Positions 20,815 to 32,810 of a stretch of 64,000 nt of DNA are shown one piece after another. The DNA comes from Episyrphus balteatus (lineage: Eukaryota; Arthropoda; Insecta; Diptera; Syrphidae). The position numbers were made by a program, and so were the translations under genes. Within the stretch, counting starts at the first letter, position 1; every line of letters starts with the position of its first letter. Below the pieces are notes generated by a model, which was given only the letters and a program-made list of their open reading frames with translations, ran no database searches and was not told where the DNA came from. The stretch is from positions 54,034,552 through 54,098,551 of the forward strand of contig NC_079137.1 in NCBI RefSeq assembly GCF_945859705.1. Direction: 5' to 3'.

Positions 20815-22346
20815 TAAAACCATTTTAAAATTTTTACAATGCGCAAAAAGTATAAAAATAATTTATTGAAAATAATCATTTTCATCAAAAAAGCAAAAAA
20901 AAAAAAAACATGAATTTTTATCTTCTCACGTCATTAATTCCATTTTTTTCCCTTACAACCTATACAAAATTTTATACCATCTGAAAGCTTATTGTCTTAG
21001 CTCAATATATATATATATATCGTTGAGGTCTAAGAGACATCTACAAAAAGAGCTAGAATTTTTTGAACTATGGAATACATTTTTTTTGTTTGACAACCTA
21101 TAAAAAATATATACCAAATGAAAGCTTATTATTTCACCTTTCATATGACGTATCAATCTCATTTCAAAGATGATTACAAGACAAGTTAGAATTTTTTAAA
21201 GTCAACCATGTCGAATTTCCAGACTGAGATTACGGTACTTCCCACACTGGTGGCTGTTCGGGGGGCAACAGATCTCCACTGGTGTTTTGAGGTTTTTCGC
21301 AAGTTTCTTGATTTAACATTGTGTAGCTTGTAGTTAGTCTAACGTTATGTGTGACATACTAAATGAAAGGTAATTGTATCAGAATACTCATAAAAGTTTA
21401 ATCAAATTTCTATCTGCTCTTGTTCAAAAGTTATAACCTGTTAAATTCTAAAATTTTATTTTACAGTTATCTCAAAATTGTGTTTACGAAAATGATTGAA
21501 ACTTCGCACACACATAGTCGTGGTCATGGTCTATCATTACTCCATATACTTACTTTATTAGTGTATCTATTAAAGAAAAAAAGATAAAAATAAAAAACGA
21601 TGAAAAGAGGTTAAAAACGGTAAAAAAAACGTGTTTTTTAAAAATTTGTTTCTTCCGTTATTCAGTCAAAACTCACTAAATGATTCCAATTTTTTGCACA
21701 TGTATGCAAAACCTACATGTCCTATAAGTTTGAGATTTTTTGAACGCTCCAAAAAGAAGCTAAAAATCAAAAATACCCCTAAAAACCAAGGTGTTTTTCA
21801 AAAAATCATATTTCGAAACGCAGAGTGTTGGAAAAAATCCGTATGAGACCCTAATTTTTGTTCTCTTATCTTTCACCTCATTTGTCAAAAAAAATTTCCC
21901 CTACCCAAAATCATCATTTTGTCATAGCCCCTACACGTGTCATTACATTCAAACAAAAAGTTATAGCTTAGTTTCAAAATTTTTTAGAATTTTTTCTGAA
22001 ATGCAGTTGTTCTTAAATTAGTCTCATCTATCTATAGCAAAAAAAATCAACTCTCTGCAACTGCGCGTTTAGATTTTATCCCAAACTTCATCTCTCCGTT
22101 TTACTCCTGTTTACCCTATTAAATGAAGGAATTTTTAAAAATCCTTCATTTGGATTAAGCTTTAGGTTATTATCTTTCAAATAAGCTATAGAAGATTTTT
22201 GTATCTCTAATAGTTTTTTTTTTAATTTTGAAGAAATTTTTTGCCGCACTGCGAAAGTGCGAGAGTGTAACGTTAGAAAATGGCGTCACTTTTTTGTGGT
22301 GGCTGCTATGGTTCATCGATTTATAAGACGTTATCACGTCAAAAAC
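20815..22346 (+). mobile_element. Poly(A) 'GACGT' retroposon, copy B, about 1.5 kb
   Basis: Same family as 5677-10945, plus orientation, uninterrupted. It ends with a CGCACT..AGTGCG hairpin, then GACGTTATCACGTC, then a short A-run at about 22341. It holds the empty-site equivalents of the Jockey insertion (21310-21365) and the TTAA MITE insertion (20821-20835). No ORF above about 75 codons, so it is non-coding or strongly decayed. Confidence 0.75.
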
Positions 22347-23527
22347 CTGTACTAAAATGAATATAAAATAGCTTTTCAGTTATATAAGTGATCTTGCAGA
22401 CTTAAATGATTACATAGTTCTAAAAAATACAGATTTAAAACAAGTTTTATAATCCAAAGTACAAGTATGTACAATGTACCTACATAAGTACATATTTTGT
22501 TCTCGAAAAGCAACCAATTTGTTTTTTGTCCATTGAACTAAATGTTTTATTGCTAGGATTAGGAATTTAAAAGTAATTGGGAAGCAAAACATTTTACAGT
22601 GCACTGGAAATAAATCTGTTCTGCTGTTTTTCCATTGGATCAGAGCAAACACAAACGATGTTATACCTAACTAACCGGGATGCATTAATCTTTTAAAAGA
22701 TTTGCTTAAGCGCCGCCATTTTTTTATTCTGCCTGTTTTTTAATGGTAACATCTATCACCTTAAAAAAAACTCACCTCTTTAATCCAGCGCACTTAAATT
22801 TAAAAAAAACGAAAACAAACTATGCCACTATAGTGTCACAGATTTTACAAACACACCAATACTCGCTTGCAAATATTTCTTGTTTTCATATAGAGTACAG
22901 AACTGTGTGTACTCGTCGTACTTTATCCAGGATACGAAATCAATTTGTAGGTACATTTCACACGCCGACTAAGAGTCTGCAGCACAGGTATTATGTAGGT
23001 TTTGGTTTTTTCGCTTTTCTCACAAACCATCCATACACACAGGTATCACACAACCTAGATTGTAGAGATTGGAATATCCTGACTACCGGAGCGCTCTGGT
23101 GTGCAATGGTGGTTACCTGCCATAACATTAACATTTCTGTTAGAGCGAAAATTCTAAAAAAAAAGCGCGCGATTAAAGGCGTTGCAAATGGAAATAAAGT
23201 TTTAGTATCTCGTACGTAATCATCTTTGGTTCATCTATATATTTTTTTTAAAACATTTTTGTTCAAAGAAAATACCGGCAAAGTTACACCACACCACCGC
23301 ATCGCTGCGCTTCGCCACCGACCGGTAACGAACTTCTTTGAGTGATAAAGCCACAGGTCTTAGTGGACTCTGCAACTATTCTGATGCATGCATCAGCACT
23401 GGGGTGACCATTCGTTGGTAGATATTGTTAAGGAGATATGAAGTTTTTAACTTGAAATAAAAGAGGTCTTAAGGTACTTTTTAGAGCATCTTCCAAGAAG
23501 TCATTTTTGAGCTAATAAAACGGTTTT
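22347..23527. other. Intergenic sequence with one unsupported 158-codon frame
   Basis: A plus frame at 22743-23219 shows no family motif or repeat pattern. GC is a little higher near 22900-23350. A BLASTP search would decide whether it is anything; I would not annotate it. Confidence 0.3.
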
Positions 23528-24598
23528 CGAAGACTTCTGAAAGATTCTGGACCATTTTGGACCGCCAAACGTTTTGGACTTCAACATTTTTGAAGAAGAC
23601 TTCTGAAATTTTCTGGACCATTTTGGACCCCCAAAAGTTTTGGACTCCAAAATTAAAAAAAAATTTTTTTTAATGGTCTAGAAGATTTCAGAAAATCTTC
23701 TGGACCATTTTAAAACTCCAAAAGTTTTGAACTTCAAATTTTTTTAGAAGACTTCTGAAATCCTCTGGAAAATTTTAAAACTCCAAAAGTTTTGAACTTC
23801 AAATTTTTTTAGAAGACTTCTGAAATCTTCTGGACCATTTTGGACCTCCAAAAGTTTTAAACCTCAAAATTTTTGAAGAAGACTTCTGAAATTTTCTGGA
23901 CCATTTTGGACCCCCAAAAGTTTTCGACTCCAAAATTTTAAAAAATTTTTTAAGCTATTTTAAAACTCCAAAAGTTTTGGACTCCAAATTTTTTTTAGAA
24001 GACTTCTGAACGTTTCTGACGCATTTTGGACCTCTAAACACTTTGGAATTAAACATTTTTGAAGAAGCTTCTGGACCATTTTGGATCTCCACATGTTTTA
24101 GACTTCAAATTTTTTTAAGAAGACTTCTGAAAGCTTAGGACCTTAAAATTTTTTAAGAAGACTTCTGAAAGCCATTTTGGACCTCTAAACGTTTTGAACC
24201 TCAAGCTTCTAAACCAATTTGGACCTCCAAAAGTTTTGGACTTCAAAACTTTTTTAGAAGACTTCTGAAAGTTTCTGACCCATTAAGGACCTCCAAACAC
24301 TTTGAAATTCAAAATTTTTGAAGAAGCTTCTGGACCATTTTAAAACTTCCAAAAGCTTAAGACCTCAAAATTTTTTAAAAAGACTTTTGAAATCTTCTGG
24401 GCCATTTTGAACCTCCAAAAGTTTTGGACTTCAAAACTTTTTTAGAAGACTTCTGATTGTTTCTGACCCATTTTGGACCTCCAAAAGCTTAAGACATCAA
24501 ATTTTGTTTAGAAGACTTTCTGACTCATTTTGGACCTCCAAACACTTTGGAATTAAACATTTTTGAAGAATCTTCTGGACCAATTTGGACCTCCTTTC
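23528..24598 (+). repeat. Minisatellite, about 60-95-bp degenerate units
   Basis: About fourteen imperfect units follow the pattern GAAGACTTCTGAAA, TTCTGGACCATTTTGGACC, CCAAAAGTTTTGGACTTCAAA, then an A/T run. Units vary in length and some lack one sub-block, giving a higher-order pattern. CCAAAAGTTTTGG and AGAAGACTTCT are themselves near-palindromes. Confidence 0.95.
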
Positions 24599-26134
24599 AA
24601 CTTTTTTTTCATAAAAAATATCAATCTTTTTAGTCTGCATGGTCACCACAATGTTTTCATCAAACGTTATAAAGCAAACCTATCTCACTTCTTAGAGTTT
24701 TATTCCTTTTTTTATGTTTCCATAACTTCATTTGGTTCGTCGGCTAAGGTGTAAGGGACATTTGAATTTTAAATTTGTAATGAAGTAAGGCAGAAATAAA
24801 ATAAAAAAAGTAAAAATAAAAAAAAAACACTTTCATATCGCATGAAAAATTACAAAGCGTGACATGATTTTATCTAACGAGAGAATTTGCACAGAACTCT
24901 CTTAACGCAGACCTTCGTCGCCAACACAACTCACATAAAAAAAAAATAGCTCGTCTATTCTTCATATAGCAAAAGATACAAACGACATCACGGAGGTTAC
25001 GTCTATTGGTCAGTTTAAATTGTTTAATTATATATTTTAACAGTCTTGAAAGATAAAAAGGAGCGATGTATTGAATGAAGAAAAATAAAAAAAAAAAATA
25101 GCTCTAATTAATTCACAATTTTCTGTGTTAACATGAATAGGTAAAGGTTTCAAGTTTCGTTTAATAAAAAAAAAAGAATGCCCAAAAATGTTATGGAGAA
25201 AAAACTTATCATCAATTAAAACACATATTGCTTGAAAGAATACATCAATCGTATGAATTTTTGAACCGATTTATTAGACAAGTCATATATGACGCCAAAT
25301 CTAGCTTAAGACAAAATCTACTATAGCTTATTTGAAAGGTAATAACCTGAAAGTCAACATTATAAGAAAGGATTTATAAAAATTCATTAAAAAGGGTAAA
25401 GAATAGAAAAAATGAAATGATACCCAAAAATTTATTTTTGAAACGATAATTTGTACAAATATGACTTTTTTTTACTTGTTGGATAAATTTGTTAGAAGAG
25501 TGGCAGAAGTGTAGAAAAACTATACTAACATTTCAATACTCAGTTATGAACCGTAAATTTTCCAGCGGTGTATAAAAGAAATGGAACAAAGGTTATTGGA
25601 AGTAAAACCTGTGTTTTTTTTTACATAACTGAAATAATAAGCTTCTCGAAGAAAAACAGTTAATTATGTTCGCTTTTTTTATGAAAAAAAAAATAAAGTT
25701 TATTATAATTTTTCAGACTTGAATAGTAATAATTTTTTTTTTAATTAGGTATTAGACTTTTAATTGTGTTTTTAAAATGTGTTTTTTTCAACTCTGAAAT
25801 AGTATTTTTAGAACAAAATTTTCTGCATTAGACATGGAAACGATTTTTCAGAAAGAATAAAAGCTGGGGTAGGTACCACAAGGCAGTGTTTTAAGTCCAA
25901 TTTTGTTACCTACGTATTTTTTTATGGCCCTATTTATGCACTCTCTATTATATTTAAAGTCTCCATTAATAAAAGAAAGAAATCTGTCAATAAGTATTCA
26001 AATTTTAAATTTTTAAGACTTTTTATATAGAAATTTGAGAAATGTAGGTAGGTACAAAAAAAAACATAAAATTCGTTTTTTAAAAGAATAAAACAAAATC
26101 TGAAATCGAATTGCCCTCCAAAACAAGTAAGTAA
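24599..26134. other. AT-rich sequence with a small retroposon fragment
   Basis: About 25318-25400 matches the 'GACGT' retroposon near its 3' end in minus orientation (ATAGCTTATTTGAAAGGTAA; compare 5836-5870). Elsewhere poly-A/T and no gene. Confidence 0.45.
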
Positions 26135-27645
26135 TACAGTAAAATAAGGAGAAAAAAGGGGTAAATCTCGGAATGAATGTTAGTAGAAATTTTTTTTGCT
26201 CAATATCTTCCTTTTACCATTCTATAACATATCTCAAAAGTCTAGAAAAATCTCATGTCCGCTTGTCGCGATTTCAAGGTCAAATCGCGAAATGGAGATT
26301 TTCAAAATTAGCAAAAAAAGGCTATGGTATTATATACACATATGATACATGATTTCAAGGTATTTTTTAATGCTGATTCCAAAAAATCTAAATTCAAGAC
26401 AATCTGACGTCTCTGGAAAAAGTTATACCTGTTTTTCATCTGTCAACTCATATTATTATAACAGTTGCAAACTTACTGCCAAAAAACCCCTAAAAGTTAT
26501 GGTAGATGAACCAAATTTTGCATGAAGATTTTAGAATCCATCATTATTAAAAACCAAAACAATCCATTACAAAAAATATATATACCTACGAAATAATGGT
26601 ATTTTTTGATGGAGGGGCAAATTTTAGGATATGCACTAAAGAAGATTCTTGTTCATCTTAGGAATAAGTGCTAATAGGCTAATTTTTTCATTTTAATCTT
26701 TGTTTGGATATTCTTTAACTATCCTCAAAAATCTAAAAAAATCTCATGTCCGCAAGTCCTAATTTTCTTGGTTTGAAGATAAGGTGCAGATTTGAAAAAA
26801 TTGAAAAACAACTCTTCAGATATTTGTGTCAGATCAGCACGAATAAGGTACATTACTTTTCAGGGATGGTCATATTGATTTGTTTGTGGGTTTTGTTGGA
26901 ATCAGCGTTAAAAAATACCTTGAAATGATATGGGTTATGTTGGTATACATATAAGAATCTAAAATTTTCTTATTATTTTTTTTAAATCTGCACCTAACTT
27001 AGTTTAACCTGGAAAATAAGAACTTGCGGTCATGAGATTTTTTTAGATTTTTGACATAAGTTATAGAATATCCAAACAAAGATAGAAACAAAAAAATTAG
27101 CCTATTAGCACTAATTCCAAGATTGTACCAGGATGTTTTTTCAGTGCATATCCCAAAATTTCCCTTTTTCTCAAAAAATACCAATTTTTCATAGATAAAT
27201 GTTTTTTTGCATTGCATTGTTTTGATTCTTAATGATAATGGATATGAAAACCCTCATGCAAAATATGATTCCGCTACCATTACTTTTAAGGGTTTTTCGG
27301 TAGTAAGTTAGCAACTGTTATAATAATATGGGTTGAAAGATGAAAAACAGGTATAACTTTTTTCAGAGACGTCAGATTGCCTTGATTTTAGATTTTTTGG
27401 AATCAGCATTAAAAAATACCTTGAAATCATGTATCATATGTGTATATAATACCATAGCCTATTTTTGCTAATTTTGAAAATCTCCATTTCGCGATTTGAC
27501 CTTGAAATCGCGACAAGCTTACATGAGATTTTTCTAGACTTTTGAGTTATGTTATAGAATGGCAAAAGTAAGATATTGAGCAAAAAAATTTCTACTAACA
27601 TTCATTCCGAGGTTAAATCCTTATTTGACTGGATTAAAGCAGTTT
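26135..27645. mobile_element. Fully palindromic transposon, about 1.5 kb, with duplicated modules in each arm
   Basis: Left arm 26135-26870 and right arm 26890-27645 are diverged reverse complements, with the symmetry centre near 26885. The ends are CAGTAAAATAAGGA (left) and CAGTCAAATAAGGATTTAAC (right, complemented). Within each arm two related modules occur in direct order: an outer one around ATCTCATGTCCGCTTGTCGC and an inner one around ATCTCATGTCCGCAAGTCC. Both follow a similar 'TCTATAAC...CTAGAAAAATC' run. No ORF and no clear TSD. The termini resemble those of the 36-40 kb element. Confidence 0.85.
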
Positions 27646-28640
27646 TATTTGATATATTAAGGGGCATTTTAAGAAAAAAAAATTTCAAAATCGTTTGAGC
27701 CGTTTTTTAAAAAACTAATTTTTTTATACCTAAATAATTTTTTGGAAAAAAAGTTAAAAAAAAAAGTTGGTCTTCTACATTGGTTCGTATGGTCGAATAA
27801 TACATAAAAATATTTTTATTATATTTTTGGAACCCTCCATTTTTTTTTTTTATTTACAAAAATCTGTCAATATCTGAGTCATTTTTTTTAACAATTCTCA
27901 ATATGTTATATGTTTTTGGAAAGAGGATTCCCAGACCTTTTGAATGATGTATATAAGTCTATTGTTTAAACAAATTAAGTGTAGGTTTTCATCCTATAAA
28001 TCTTGAAAAGTGATTTTTTTCTCAATTTTTTCAACTTTACCCAATTTTTTTTGCAAAATAAAACAAACAAAAAAATAAAGTTAGGTTTATATAACCTAAA
28101 ATTTTGTTTTAAATTTTTTGAACAAATGATTTGGCTGGAATATAAAATTGATCGAACTAGGTAATAATTATTAGTAGTTTCAGAGTAAATCGGATTTAAA
28201 AAAAAACGTACCGTTAATAATGATTTTCAAAATAAAATTTTTTTATTGAAAGATAGACCTTCTTTTTAAACTTCTACTTGAATTTTTTTTAACAAAATCG
28301 TTTGAGCCGTTTTTGAGATATTTCAATTTTACTAAAATCGGTATATGACAACGACAAGTACCGTTTTTTTTTTGGTCCAAAAAAATTAATTCCAAAAACC
28401 CCTCTGGAGAGTCGCCAAATGTAGCAAGTTTGACATCAATCGGTCATTCCGTTTAGGCTGTAGCTTTGTTTACAGACAGACAGACTGACAGACGGACGGA
28501 CTTCCGGGACCCACTTTTTTGGCATTCTCTATCATCATAATGTCATGGAAAAATGTTATCTCAACTTTTTTTTTTGTACGAATGCATAACTTGATATATA
28601 GTACCTATATCGCAAGTAAAAATTGGAAAGAAAGAAATGA
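27646..28640 (+). repeat. Decayed repeat with GACAGACAGAC / GGCATTCT motifs (family 2), copy 1
   Basis: Shared landmarks with 32811-33520: AAAATCGTTTGAGCCGTTTT-like text, GTACCGTTAAT, CCCTCTGGAGAGTCGCC, a GACAGACAGAC run, CCCACTTTTTTGGCATTCT, TAATGTCATG and a terminal TATCGCAAGTAAAA. Copies differ by many substitutions. No ORF seen. I do not recognise the family by name. Confidence 0.7.
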
Positions 28641-29997
28641 CAAAATGAGAATATGCAAGAATTTTATGACAGTGTCTTTTTGACTTCCTTTTTTTCCAAT
28701 ATTTTCAAGTTCTAAGAAAAAATTCAAACATCTATGTATTTAGAAATATAAAACGTGTAAGTTGAATTCTGTAACGTTGCATATGACACCACTTGTCGTA
28801 TAGGATAACCACCGACTTTCAAGTACTCTGCGGCAAAGAAAGAATGTGTAGGTACCTACCTGTATTAATTCCATTTACACATATACACATGTACACATGT
28901 TAACATTTGTCTGAAAACGTTTCAAGAAGTCGAAGTGAGAAAGGCACATCAAAAATGATGAGTCAGCCGCAATAAAACCTTTTTTTTTAGTCTTTTTTTG
29001 ATTTTTTTTCGTATCTTCTTTAAAAAGAAAAAAAAGTCAGCATCAGTAATTTTTGCCAAAATATTGATAAAGACTGAAGAATGCAAGTTTTGTTGGATGG
29101 AACCTTGAGTTTTTAATTTGACGAAGAAGACGAAAGACGATGATGCTGATGATGATGGTGCAGTTTTTCCTTTTTTGCGTGCTTTAGTGAAATTAATTTT
29201 CATTTCACTTTCATACTTGAATACATTATAAATGAAATGATGCGCACTGGGTAAGTATCGGAACAGGTGAATTGCATTTTAAAAGTTCATGTGTCATCAC
29301 CGTCACAAAGTTAAACTTTAGTGCAGGCACTCTTTTTGAATAAAAGAAGCTCCAAAACTTACACACACTTAGGTATAAACTACTTAGTTCCAAGTTGCGT
29401 ACCTACTACTTATAATTTGGCTTCCAATCTGGCAAAGATGTCAATATACTATTAAGTCGATGTAAGGCCAAAAAACTAGTTTCCAAATCCATTAGCCAAG
29501 AAGACAAGTCTAACGGGTCAGCCAGAGTCAGAGTCACCACCAACTTTAAAACCTACTCTGGTAGAGCATTGAGCTGCTGGCTGCTGCTATTGATGTTGCA
29601 AAGGCTGTTTTCTGCTTCCTATATCTTTGCTACCGACATCACCTGAAATTAACAAAGTGCGGTTTGCATCCGTTGTATACTGTCTCATACATAATACAGT
29701 GAATCAAATTTTAAATTGAAAGGCTTTAGATTAATTGTCAAGAAGATTCAGCTTTCCTTTTTAGGGCTTGGGTATGGATGATTCTCTAGGATGAAATTAA
29801 AAAATTAACGCCAAGACCTAAAAACATAAAGATGGGCCCCAAAACCCGATCCCGCCGTACCACAGCCGCACCACTGCTGTTTTGCGAAAAATTTCACCTC
29901 AGTGGGAATGAATTAAGAAGTGTCAAACCAAAATTATGCTATTTTGTGCCGTTTTTCTGTGAATATTCATCAGAATGAAGTTGGGGTCAAAACCCTA
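28641..29997. other. Intergenic sequence, mildly GC-richer from about 29480
   Basis: CTGCTG and GATGATG runs occur at 29130-29160 and 29570-29600. No supported exon. Could be unique host DNA rather than repeat. Confidence 0.3.
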
Positions 29998-30608
29998 GAA
30001 ACCGAAATCCCGTTAACCCAAAATCACAAAAATCCAGAATACCGATAATCCAGAATCCCGAAAACCAAGAAACCCGAAAACTCAGAATCCTGAAAATCTA
30101 GAATCCCAAAAACCCCGAATCCCGAAAATCCAAAATCCCAAAAATCCTAAATCCCGAAAATCCAGAATCCCGAAAATCCAAAATCCTGAAAACCCAAAAA
30201 CCCGAAAACCCAAAATCCCAAAAATCCAGAATCCCGAAAATCCAAAATCCTGAAAACCCAAAATCCCAAAAACCCAGAAATCCGAAAATCAAAAATCCCG
30301 AAAACCCAGAATCCCGAAAATCCATAATCCCGAAAACCAAGAATTTCGAAAATCCAAAATCCTGAAAACCCAAAATCCCAAAACCCGAAAACCCGAAAAC
30401 CCAAAATCAGAAAAATCCAGAATCCCGAAAATCCAAAATCGAGAATCCCCAAAACCCCGAAATCCGAAAATCCAAAATCCTGAAAATCCAGAATACCGAA
30501 AATCCATAATCCCGAAAACCAAGAATTTCGAAGATCCAAAATCCCGAAAATCCAAAATACCAAAACTCAAAATCCCGAAAACCATGAATCCCGAAATCTC
30601 AAAATCCC
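29998..30608 (-). repeat. Short-period minisatellite (AATCCCGAAAATCC-type units)
   Basis: About 600 bp of imperfect 7-16-bp units made of AAAATCC, CCCGAAAA, CCAGAATC and CCAAAATCC. All minus-strand frames read through as Phe-Gly-Asp-Ser/Trp repeats, which explains the long spurious frames. A short related stretch on the opposite strand lies at about 57655-57765. Confidence 0.95.
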
Positions 30609-30714
30609 GGGAGACGGACGGATGTAGATTCTACGGTTTTCTTTCTATGTAATCTATCATTTTGACTGACTGTGTTAAAAACTCCCCTTCCTAACTACCC
30701 ACTGACTGTTAACC

Positions 30715-30804
30715 ATGTCATTGCGAGCCGTCCTCGTACTCTTCATCGTATCGTGTCGGTCGTCGTCGTCGTCGATGTTGTCGGTCGTCGTTATGGTCAT
30801 GTGA
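30715..30804 (+). CDS. Candidate signal-peptide first exon ending at a GTGAGT donor (speculative)
   Basis: ATG in an AACCATG context opens 29 codons: basic start (MSLR), hydrophobic AVLVLFIVSC, five Ser, then MLSVVVMVM. This resembles a secretory signal. A strong donor GTGAGTGG begins at 30801, one base before the in-frame stop, so an exon could splice there. It sits in a GC-rich island (30.66-31.1 kb) unlike its surroundings. The TCG run may also be simple repeat, so the coding claim is weak. Confidence 0.2.
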   Translation: MSLRAVLVLFIVSCRSSSSSMLSVVVMVM

Positions 30805-30881
30805 GTGGAGTATACATATAAAGAACGTCTGTTGATTCGACCCGTCAATATCATTTACGATGCAGATGCAATTAGTCACTA

Positions 30882-31073
30882 TTAGCGTTCTTTACTATCA
30901 TTTTGGCGGATGAAGGCCCATATGGAGACGAAGAGGAGCATCAAGGTAGACGCGCAGGCAATTGAAAGAAGCAACTTTACACAAAAAGGTATATTAACTT
31001 TTATTTCACGGCCAGAATGCAGATCCAGTTTGACATCCGCACGCTCTGGACACTTTGATGCCGCCGTCATCAT
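30882..31073 (-). CDS. Candidate single-pass membrane protein exon (speculative)
   Basis: The 63-codon minus frame begins MMTAASKCPERADVKLDLHSG, then has a clear 22-residue hydrophobic segment at about residues 33-54 (LLLSIACASTLMLLFVSIWAFI) followed by RQND. Third codon positions are GC-richer than the surroundings. A GTAAAG donor-like site lies just before the stop (GATA|GTAAAG). This would suit the first coding exon of a type II or tail-less membrane protein. I do not recognise a family. It could also be a chance frame; the plus-strand frame over the same bases is its shadow or rival. Confidence 0.3.
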   Translation of the reverse strand: MMTAASKCPERADVKLDLHSGREIKVNIPFCVKLLLSIACASTLMLLFVSIWAFIRQNDSKER

Positions 31074-31337
31074 CTTCGTCGTCCGTTTTGCCGACTTGTC
31101 TAATAAACAAGTTTGTTGTTTTTTTTTACTTCTTTATATCTACATTCATTTTGTTATTTTGTTTGATGGGCCTTCTCATTGGCCTAAAAGATTTGCTGCT
31201 GCAAATTCCTCTGAAGCAGCTAATGTTCTGAGAATTTAAAATGGGGAATAGACAAAAAAAAATAGGAAGGAAGATAGAAAAGATTGGTTTGGTACAATGT
31301 GAACAAGCCTGTAATTGTTGGAATGAAGTGTGTGCAT

Positions 31338-31519
31338 CATTGTATATATATTTCCATAGTACTATCATGAAGTAAAACGATCTTAGGAACTCTAGTGGTG
31401 ACTTGAAAAAGCAGAATTTGTATGAAAAAAACACACTGAGCGCCACCTCAAAAAAGTGGCGACATCAACTAATACTAAATTCGACTTCATGATAGTACTA
31501 TAGAAATATATATACAATG
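31338..31519. mobile_element. 182-bp MITE, CATTGTATATAT termini, perfect 8-bp TSD
   Basis: The inverted ends are about 37 bp (CATTGTATATATATTTC... to CTATCATGAAG) with one mismatch. The TSD GTGTGCAT is identical at 31330-31337 and 31520-31527. The short centre contains CGCCACC/GTGGCG, a further small stem. The 8-bp TSD and CA start fit hAT or P; the superfamily is not decided. Confidence 0.9.
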
Positions 31520-31527
31520 GTGTGCAT

Positions 31528-32585
31528 ATCAACATCTCAGGCTTCATCTAGTTTCAGAGCTCAACTCAATTCAACTTAGAGATAGATAAACGATGATGGC
31601 CGACAAGAAAAGTTAGCCGAAGACATATTTTAGTTACCGACATAAAAATAATTTTACAGGTGCTTGTGTTTGATGAAATTTTCTGAAAATGAGTGTTCTT
31701 TTATATGGACATTTTTTTGTTGTTCTTTTACATTTTAATGGAAACACAAAGTTGTTCGCTTAAGATTGAAGTTATTATAAGTATAGAGTTCTTCTCTGTG
31801 TTGCAGATACATATTAATGAGCTCTTTTCTGTAAGAGTTGTTGATAACAAAAATTACCTTTTTTTTTACTTTAACTCTGATGAGGTGTTTTTCAAAAATG
31901 TATTCGACTTTTGTAAATAAACTGTTAAGTAGTTTTCTTTTATGTAAAAAAAAAGAGATAAGCCTTGAATTAATTTTAAACTTTTTATTATTATGGTCGA
32001 GCTTGAAGATATAGAACCATTAAAGTATGAATATTGCAAAGTAACAATTAGTATTTTTTTTAAAGAAGGAAATTTTTTTTATTATTGATAAACTAAGTGC
32101 TTACCAGGATTCGTTTGTGTTATAAAAAATTAAGTTAACATAGTTTGTTAAAATTTAAAATGCAATCAGATTATTTGTGAGTGAATTTAGGTTAAGATGG
32201 TTTTTAACGCAGTTTTTTTTTAATTAAAGTTAATTTGTTGTCTTTTTATCAAAAAACTATAGGAGTAACTTTATGCCAGCAATGTGTTCTAGCTGAATAT
32301 GGGACATAACTCTTTAATATAACAGCTTTAATTATTCACCTCAACCATTTATGTAGCACAAAAAAAGTTACAATTTTTTAAAGCCAACCATGTCAATATA
32401 TTTTGGGATCGAATTGATCGATGAAAACTTAAATTTGAATACCTAAAAATATAGGATGGACCTTTGATGTCAGAAAATTGTGTCCAAGACGTTTTACTTT
32501 CAGCCTTCTGCTTTCAAGACGCATTTTAACATTTTATTTGATGCGTTTTTCAACTTGATTCCTTAAAAACTTTTTTTCCATCATC
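31528..32585. other. AT-rich sequence, no gene seen
   Basis: A trace of the 'GACGT' retroposon (AATTTTTTAAAGCCAACCATG) lies at about 32373-32393. Nothing else recognised. Confidence 0.35.
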
Positions 32586-32633
32586 TAGAACCAAAAAAGG
32601 CAGGACGACGACGTCTGCCGGGTCGGCTAGTGA
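32586..32633 (-). repeat. Element terminus CTAGCCGACCCGGCAGAC
   Basis: On the minus strand this reads ACTAGCCGACCCGGCAGACG then a CGTCGTCCTGCC stretch. A related terminus occurs in plus orientation at 33752 and in minus orientation at about 57389-57370. It marks the edge of a repeat whose body here is short or decayed. Confidence 0.5.
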
Positions 32634-32810
32634 ATCATAAATTTTTACTGTCGCTTTTTCGTTTCATCGTGTTTCACAACGATACTAAAGAAGTCCATTC
32701 CCAAATTGTGCTGGCAAGGAGCATTTTCCTATTGAAATTACAGACACATATTTCTTATCATTTTAAATGATGCACGTATTCAAATTTTCAAAAACAAAAA
32801 AAAAAATACA

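Noticed and set aside
22743..23219. 158-codon plus frame
   Set aside because: Long for this base composition, but no recognisable domain or repeat relationship. I left it as a note for a database search.
28482..28500. GACAGACAGAC run as a microsatellite locus
   Set aside because: It recurs at the same place in a dispersed repeat family (also at about 33368-33386), so it is part of that repeat.
30098..30585. Three overlapping minus-strand frames of Phe-Gly-Asp/Trp repeats
   Set aside because: Artefact of a minisatellite whose units contain no stops in those frames.
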